A stretch of 64,000 bases of DNA. Source: Acanthosepion pharaonis. Its lineage: Eukaryota > Mollusca > Cephalopoda > Sepiida > Sepiidae. The notes beneath the pieces are model-generated. The model did not search any database. It saw nothing but the letters and a program-made list of their open reading frames with translations, and was not told the origin of the DNA. The stretch lies in NCBI GenBank assembly GCA_903632075.3, contig CAHIKZ030000954.1:1138501-1202500 (forward strand). Direction: 5' to 3'. Shown piece after piece: positions 57,626 through 64,000 of the stretch. Both the position numbers and the translations under genes were made by a program. Each line of letters starts with the position of its first letter. The first letter of the stretch is position 1.

Positions 57626-59214
57626 ACTATAAAAACGAATCAATCAAATGGTAATTCTACCAAAAATCATAAACTATATTATATAAGATTTCAGGTCTGC
57701 AAGGTTAATTTTAATTTAATGATGATGGCCCATGACATTGCAGGTTTCTGATAAAAGATTTCTTACCAGTAATCAGACTCTTCTTTAATAATGCATGATT
57801 GTATTTAGCCACAGATTTTAATATCCTTAAAATTAATTGACCTTAATTCAAAATATAATCTGGGAATAGTTTAAGAAATGTTTCTCTCAGAAAGATCTTT
57901 TCATCAATCTTTAACCTTTATGCCCACAAAAAAAAAAAACCAGTGTAAGGACGAATTTTCCCTTGACACTGCTATTATTTTAACTACCTTCACACTTCAG
58001 TAATGTTGCTTTAAAAAGTGATGATTAGAAAAATAATTTAGTAAAATCTAAACATATGAAAGTGAATTTATACATTTTCTTTCTTCTTTGAGAATTGATA
58101 ACAAAAAATATTAAATACTATTTTTTTTATCTTTTTTTATTTGATTCTTTATTTTACACTGTTCCTTTGTCGTATTGTTTAATGAAACATTTGACAAAAC
58201 ATTGACTAATTGCCAATCAATTTGAACTTTATAAATCGGTAAATGATAAATATTGCATTGTGTTAGTTTTAATGCACATGTATTAGTTTTTAGAATTATT
58301 GTAAATAGTGTTTATAATTCTTGTTGTAAATTCTCAAGAACAAAATATATAAATTCACTTTACTGTCATCATATTTTCAGGTTTTATTACAATTCTAATC
58401 ATTGCTTTTTAAAACAACAAACATTACCTAAAAATGAAAGTAGTTAAATAATAATGGAGTCAAGGGAAAAACTTTTTTCTTTTTTTTTTTTTGTGGGCAC
58501 AAAGAATTAGCAATTTTTCTATGCTTTCCAACATTGACTATTATAAACAATAGCATCAATTGAAATGTTGATGCTGGAAGTTCTTGTTGAGTTAGAAGTC
58601 AAATTGAAACTAACAGGAGAAAGATAAAAGAACTTTATTTGAGCAGACAGGCTCAGAGAGAAACATTGATACATCTATGTCATGTGTGCAACAAAAGAAA
58701 TAAGATAAAGGGAAGTAAAGGGAAAAAGAAGACCAACTAAGTTTTATAGTAAAAAAAAAAAAAGAAAAAAGAAAATGTTTTATTATAATTTTAGTGACTA
58801 TCATCAGTGGCAAAAAGGAAAACACACAAAGGCTTACTGGCAAAAGTTAGAACTTTAAAATAACTTAAGTAGGGGAATGCTGGAGTTTTGTGGTATAGTT
58901 TACATGTCAAGTAAGCGAATAATAATAAACAGACTTCTGTGAAACAGATTACTACAACAACTGACCTAGCAAGCCAACTCACTTAATTTTGGCACCAACC
59001 AATAAATATGAATACCAGGATGACCTCCACTTGTAAGTTCATCTGACCACATCAAATGAACCAGAACTCTGAGAAATTCCATTCATAAAAAACTAGATTC
59101 TCTTAAGACTACACAGAACTAAGCTTGTAATCCATTCATTTTTTTACCCTTTGCCCTTATTTTTTAATGTTTTGAAAATTAGAGATCTTTCTTAGGGGAC
59201 ACAAAAGATATTTT

Positions 59215-59825
59215 TCTATGCATTGTGTATTCCTTGTTATCCCACTGGGGTTACTTTCCAAAGCCAAACTACTGCCACCAAACAAGGCAACAATATTGAT
59301 TTGACACACAAGAGTCATTTAGAACATGGGACAATATTGGTGGTATGGAAAGGGGAGAACAGGCTGAATGGACAATCACCAATCTCTCATAAAATACTGC
59401 TGAGGCTTACACCCTGAAGAGAATATTCACGCATCACCTCACCATGATGACAAAACATGGAAAGCAACAGTCTACTACTGATGGGAGAATTCCAAAGATC
59501 TTTCTGTATGGGGAACTAGCCACTGGCAAGAAGGCATGATGGCGACCTCATCTTTGCTTCAAGGATATCTTCAAAAGTGGCATGCTGGCAATGGACATCT
59601 AGAGATGGGAAGATGTCATCAATGATCACTGGCACTGGAGACACGATTTACACTGAGGTATAGAGTGAGGAGAAAAGAAATGGCAGCTTGTATCTGGGAT
59701 GAAGCATGCTAGAAGGAAAGAAAGTGACATTGGGGGAGAGTGTCTTCATATGCATTGGTTGCAGTCAATACTGTCACTCCTGTGTGGGCCTGTATAGCCA
59801 TAACAGATGCTGAGGCATGACTTTA
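59215..59825 (+). mobile_element. LINE RT-tail remnant, plus strand
   Basis: Reads RIPKIFLYGELATGKK, CFKDIFKSGML, RWEDVINDHWHWRHDL, in the order RLPKxxLYGELxxGxR...RFKDxLK...W...A.DR..WR of LINE post-RT tails. Several stops. Confidence 0.68.
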
Positions 59826-59869
59826 ATCTCTCAAGACCGATGGTTACCAAATATATGATATTGCAATTT

Positions 59870-60085
59870 CTGTCTGAATTTTGGGGATGAGGAGTTATCA
59901 TTGTTTATATTATTTACATGTGGACAATGTTTTTGTTGTTGTGTCCACCAACCCTCATCAGGTAGTTGTTCATCCGGGTAACCTTCAATTTCAAAATTTT
60001 ATTTATTCAACTGGAGTAGATTGTCCTCATTTCACTGTCCATGTCTAGGCAATATTTTTGTTGTTGTTTCCTAAACCATACTGCC
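59870..60085. mobile_element. Copy related to the foldback family
   Basis: gtctgaattttggggatgag and ggagttatcattg followed by gtggacaatgtttttgttg; same start as 47,915. A second, partly repeated piece sits at 60,020-60,070. Confidence 0.45.
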
Positions 60086-60119
60086 CCATTGAAAGCAATT
60101 AAGTTCAAAAATTCCAGGC

Positions 60120-60465
60120 TAATGTTCATTATATTCACTTATTGGCAAATACCCTTCAGAAAAATATGAATCCATCTCTTCTTTCCCCCTGGCTATGGGT
60201 TGAATAGCCAGACAGTAATGCCTCCGGAGCATGGAACCAACCTTATTGCTGTTGCTCCCAGATCCACCCTGGCACCTGTTAGAATCCCAGCTGTGGGCAA
60301 ATAGTTAACCCCAAACTGAGGTTACTATGAAAGTATAAAAAAAAAGTAAAAATGCAATATATTTTTTTCATAAAATAAATTACTAATGCACCCAAGAAAA
60401 ATTAAATTTCATCATTAAACGACCCAGTGGTTGATATGCTGTAAAACAAACCAAACCTAGTCTAG
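60120..60465 (+). mobile_element. SINE-like copies in series
   Basis: 60,120-60,215 carries the ttggcaaatacccttcag and ctggctatgggttgaatag body of the tRNA-type SINE. 60,260-60,465 is the gcacctgttagaatcccagc...gggcaaatagttaac to ttgatatgctgtaaaacaaa element. Confidence 0.6.
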
Positions 60466-60479
60466 CATATGTGTTATGA

Positions 60480-60565
60480 CATAGCTAACATGAAGGCCAG
60501 AGAGTACAACAGTCAAAACATTGGGATAGCAACAAAAAAGATGGGGACAATAGTCTTCCTCTAAA
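60480..60565 (+). mobile_element. Foldback-family end fragment
   Basis: ggatagcaacaaaaaagatg and gggacaatagtc match the right arm of 5,757-6,341. Confidence 0.5.
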
Positions 60566-60959
60566 TAATGCACCTTGATTCAGAATAGACAAATATAAAG
60601 TTACTGAATATAGTTTCAATATATGTACAAATTTATATAGATGCCATTTATCAATAGGGTAGAATATTCAGCCAGTGTGGTAATGAAATAGCATCACTAG
60701 ACAGAGGGTGCTTCCTAGACTAAAGTCAACAACCAGGTCAGAGGGTTCTCTCGATGGAATAAATGACCACATGTCCATGACTAAGTTGGAGGTCATTGGC
60801 TATGATTTGACCTGAAAAAGGATGGGTTTCTGCATGAATGAATACTTCTCCTGTTTTAAACCCAGATATGTCATGGGAACTGAACTGATTTGACATGCAG
60901 GTACACAATTTCTGATACGGACAGAGTTTAAATTTAAAATGGAATGATAGGTATGAATT

Positions 60960-61110
60960 GGTTGATGAATTTTTAAAGAGAAATGGGAAAGCCAAGTTCA
61001 AATTCCACTAAATACCAAAAAATTGCATCTCTTCTTCCCCCCCCCGGCTATGGGTTGAATAGCAGGACAGCCTTAGTCCTATATTCTTGGTTGGCAACTA
61101 GTCTATCACA
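60960..61110 (+). mobile_element. SINE-body fragment
   Basis: aagttcaaattccact (B-box-like) and ggctatgggttgaatagcagg blocks of the tRNA-derived SINE. Confidence 0.45.
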
Positions 61111-61643
61111 GAAAGAAATGGCAACCTACTGCAAGAAAATTTGCCTAGTCGGTCAAGAATGGAAAGAGATAGAATTGCCCAAGCATGTATCGTGTGACAT
61201 TTTGACAATGAATCATGTAAATATTCATGTTGTCAGGTAAATTAAGACTAAATAATTTTATAGCTTCTCTATCCATTAGTAAATAAAATATGATAAAGAT
61301 TTATTTTTCAGTATGCCCTCATTACTACCAAATGTGGCACAAGGTTGATGTTTAAAGTAGATTTAACAGGGTGTGAGAAGGCCCTCAAGCCCCTGGGACA
61401 CCTCAGGTTGGGCAACAAAACCCATCCCACCAGGTGAAGTACTGTTAGGGGTTAATATTTTTGATATTTCCCCAGATAAAGATCGGACATTAGGGAGTAA
61501 ATTAAGGGCTATAAATAATTTTATAGTTTATTTGTTGAATGGTAAATGAAACATGATAAAGATAAACATTGAAATTAAAATTGAAAATGTTTAGTTCTTG
61601 GAGCTTTTTAGTATTTGGAATTTTGAATTGTATAACTGAAGTA

Positions 61644-62202
61644 CACCCTTGTGCAAATTAATTGAAACAAAATGAATAATTCCATTATTATTTACTTTTT
61701 TTCTGTTTATCCAATGAAACATGACCCAGTGCACCTGTTAGTACTTCACATATCCATTCCATAAAGTCATGCCTTGCAGATTGACCATAGAATCTCAATT
61801 GGATTTAAATCAGGAGAGTTTCCGGGTCAATCTATAGTACTTTGATTTACTCACTGGTAAGGCTTGCCAGTGTGTTTGTGCAGCATTACAATTTTCCTAT
61901 GCTTCCTTGGAGTAACGTCCCTTGCAGACAATGGCCGTAGACCAACTAATCAACAGTCAAGACAATAGTGTCTGGGTGTGATAAAAATCTCATGCAATCA
62001 TGGATGATGCAATATTTTTCAAGGCCAAACAAATTTCATCATACACTTTGAAAATAGATTACTGTAAACCACTGCAAATGACCTGATCTGAGGAAAAAAT
62101 AGTAATCAGTTAACACCCTGTCACTCCAGTGGGTCTAAAACTGACCGTATGGTGAAAGAATGGAAACTAAAGCAGTTGTTTCAGTTAATTTGCACAACGG
62201 TG
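61644..62202 (-). mobile_element. Tc1-like element, deleted (559 bp)
   Basis: Ends cacccttgtgcaaattaatt and (reverse complement of the right end) caccgttgtgcaaattaact match over about 28 bp with few changes. TA lies on both sides (61,642-61,643 and 62,203-62,204). Minus-strand PGNSPDLNPIEILWSICK is the Tc1-type final catalytic block. Most of the transposase is missing. Confidence 0.85.
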
Positions 62203-62599
62203 TAGACTTAATGACATTACTTGACTAAATGTTAATATCTTCTCACAAATGTCACTTGATCAAAAAAATTTTTTGTTGTTGGTTTGTTTTTTGTTTTTTC
62301 CCTTTTGTTCATTTTTTGGTACATATTTTACTGCCTAATTTTGAATTTTTCCAAAAACCTGCCCCTCTTTCTGTTTGTTTGAAAGTATTTAATTATAAGT
62401 TGCATAGCAGAGATTGCTTTTGTTAATGTAATGAGAAACATTTTGTTAATGATCTATAATTATCCTTAATTGAAATATAAAATATTTTCTTTACCAATTT
62501 TTTCCATGCAGTGTAGAGTTTGGTTTACAATCTTCTATTACAGCCTCACCTTTTTGCATATTGGTAGAAATATATTACAAAAAGACTTGCATAATAAAT

Positions 62600-63275
62600 T
62601 GCATTATTTTCAGGTATAATAAATGGAACTCATATGATCCATCACCAAAGATGCTGGAAAAATAGTTGGCTCTTGTGCCACTCTAGAAAGTATCTGATTG
62701 CTCCTATCATGCTTTATCTTTACAAGAGTGAGATCAGACCAAAAATAGTATTACTGCCAAATCTGGGCTGAAGGTGTCCAATCTTCACTTTCTAGCCCTA
62801 ACAGAGCTCAAAATGATTTGCATGGTCTTATGGGGGTGGGTAACTTATTTTCCACTTTACAACCTCTTTATCAGAGACACAAATGTTGCAAGCCTATCGC
62901 TATTTCCATGGCAAATGTTTTGATTAGCTCCACTCTTTAAATCTACAAATTCAGACCTTTATGCCTAGGACCTGCCATGTTATGATCATGGAGTTGAATC
63001 ATCCACATTTCCTCCATATTCCATTTGCAAGGAGGAAATACTACCAAGGTAGCTATTTACCAGGAACTACTACTTTGTGAAAAAAGCTCCTGTGTAGATG
63101 CTTCTCTTAACATTATATAATTTAAACCTCTTCGAGTCAAGGGACAATTGCTGTCTATCCTCCTTATCATGATCTTTACTGCTTTCTGCCTCCTCTTAAG
63201 TTCCTGTCACATTTAATAAACCTCTACCATGAGTGGCTCTTGAACCTTGTATTGAGTGAACTCTAGTATAAAAAA
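62600..63275 (+). mobile_element. Jockey/CR1-like LINE 3' end with A tail
   Basis: Plus-strand pieces: PIMLYLYKSEIRPKI, SLSETQMLQAYRYFHGKCFD, then LPPLKFLSHLINLYHEWLLN followed by LVLSEL, stop and an A-rich tail. Same group as 41,570-42,130 and 4,140-4,570. Many breaks. Confidence 0.72.
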
Positions 63276-63879
63276 AACAAACAAATAATGTATACTGGTT
63301 GTAAATGAGAGATAAAAAAAAAAGCATCAAGTGTCTAAAATGCACCTTTATAATCTTCTACTTTCATAGGGATGCAAAATTGACACAAATTAAGTAATTT
63401 TAAACTTCTTAAGAGATAGTTTGACATTTGCTCTAATCAGAAATGTAAGCATAAATTTGCTGTGTTCTAACATGTTGGAACATGAACAACTAAAAATTGG
63501 CATGAACTTTACGGATAATCCAATACATAATTAAACAAATAGAAACAAACTTAATTTTTAATTTATTGTGATATTTTAGTTTGTAGTCAACAATCGATGT
63601 TTTAATTACTTATTTTGCTTTTGTACATTACTCAACAAGGATTGACCTCACATCAATAACTGTTTTTGATACTAGTTTCCAAGCAAACTATAACTTCACA
63701 GTAAAACATTAACTAAGCCTATCTTAGTTTTGGCATAAGGATTGAACACACTACAATAAATGATTTTTTGAGGTTAGCTTGCTTACCCCTATTCAGTGTT
63801 CAGGCACCTGATCTTTGTTTTTGATTTTCCTGTGTTGAATAATTATTATCGATTATAAACTAGGCAAGGGGTTACACTA

Positions 63880-64000
63880 AACTGCAGGTACTGCCGTGGC
63901 TCACCTGAAGACTTCTCAAATGTGTTGCAATAGTGATTCTTCTTTTGGTTTTGCAACCTCTTTTGCTCAGTTTCAACATTGCAAGCCCTTCACTATTTCT
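63880..64000 (+). mobile_element. LINE fragment running off the window
   Basis: cctcttttgctcagtttcaa and cattgcaagcccttcactat match the LSxxRDVASLSLFYR block region of the LINE at 62,870-62,910. Truncated by the window edge. Confidence 0.45.

Larger units (their letters stand above)
51882..64000 (+). other. PGAP2: PGAP2 intron 4 (incomplete in window)
   Basis: Starts with gtaagt after exon 4 and has no matching acceptor plus PGAP2-like exon before the window ends. Candidate acceptors at about 58,380, 60,900 and 62,613 were translated in the required phase and do not give the family's YT(L/I)F block. Stretches without a recognised feature: 51,890-52,230; 57,640-59,210 (A+T-rich; the ORFs are low-complexity); 61,110-61,640; 62,210-62,600; 63,280-63,880. 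Confidence 0.7.

Noticed and set aside
58380..58420. Candidate PGAP2 exon 5 after ttttcag
   Set aside because: The required phase gives FITILIIAF and a stop, unlike the family's YT(L/I)F block.
62613..62700. Candidate PGAP2 exon 5 after attttcag
   Set aside because: The required phase gives IINGTHM..., and the sequence belongs to a LINE remnant.
1..64000. CRISPR arrays, bacterial operons, prophage
   Set aside because: Spliced gene, SINE/LINE content and microsatellites are eukaryotic; no regularly spaced repeat-spacer pattern.

Overview
The window looks like animal nuclear DNA: A+T-rich, full of microsatellites and degraded transposable elements, with one recognisable host gene split by long introns. 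Ty3/Gypsy of CsRn1 type, Penelope-like elements, RTE-like and Jockey/CR1-like LINE debris, and SINEs with tRNA and 5S rRNA heads together suggest a lophotrochozoan, most likely a cephalopod mollusc. That placement is inference; no species-specific marker was seen.

Layout. Bases 1-10,400 are intergenic repeats: LINE tails on both strands, a 187-bp Tigger/pogo-like MITE, a foldback element, a Penelope-like element (RT plus GIY-YIG), SINE-like copies and a 31-bp minisatellite. Bases 10,426-17,030 are a nearly full-length but inactivated CsRn1-like Ty3/Gypsy element (two LTRs, tRNA-Trp-type primer site, CHCC gag finger, PR-RT-RH-IN). An antisense solo LTR has inserted inside the RT catalytic motif.

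From 17,674 to beyond the right edge runs the one host gene, PGAP2 (Frag1/DRAM/Sfk1 family), which acts in GPI-anchor lipid remodelling. Coding exons are at 17,674-17,823, 44,814-45,072, 45,672-45,787 and 51,773-51,881. They have consensus splice sites and compatible phases and encode about 211 residues. The C-terminal exon or exons were not found and probably lie past 64,000. Intron 1 is about 27 kb, intron 3 about 6 kb, and intron 4 is more than 12 kb.

The introns are repeat-built. Intron 1 holds at least three copies of a GGTACC-ended A+T-rich element (one with arms of about 125 bp, nested in another repeat that has an uninterrupted copy 12 kb away), two foldback elements, head-to-head 5S/tRNA composite SINEs, and LINE and Penelope remnants. 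Introns 3 and 4 hold mariner/Tc1 remnants, LINE endonuclease and RT pieces, and an inverted pair of about 340-bp repeats. Each repeat of that pair carries a hammerhead-ribozyme-like motif, and the two stems II differ by compensatory base changes. That RNA-like structure and the 5S/tRNA composite SINEs are the most unusual things seen.
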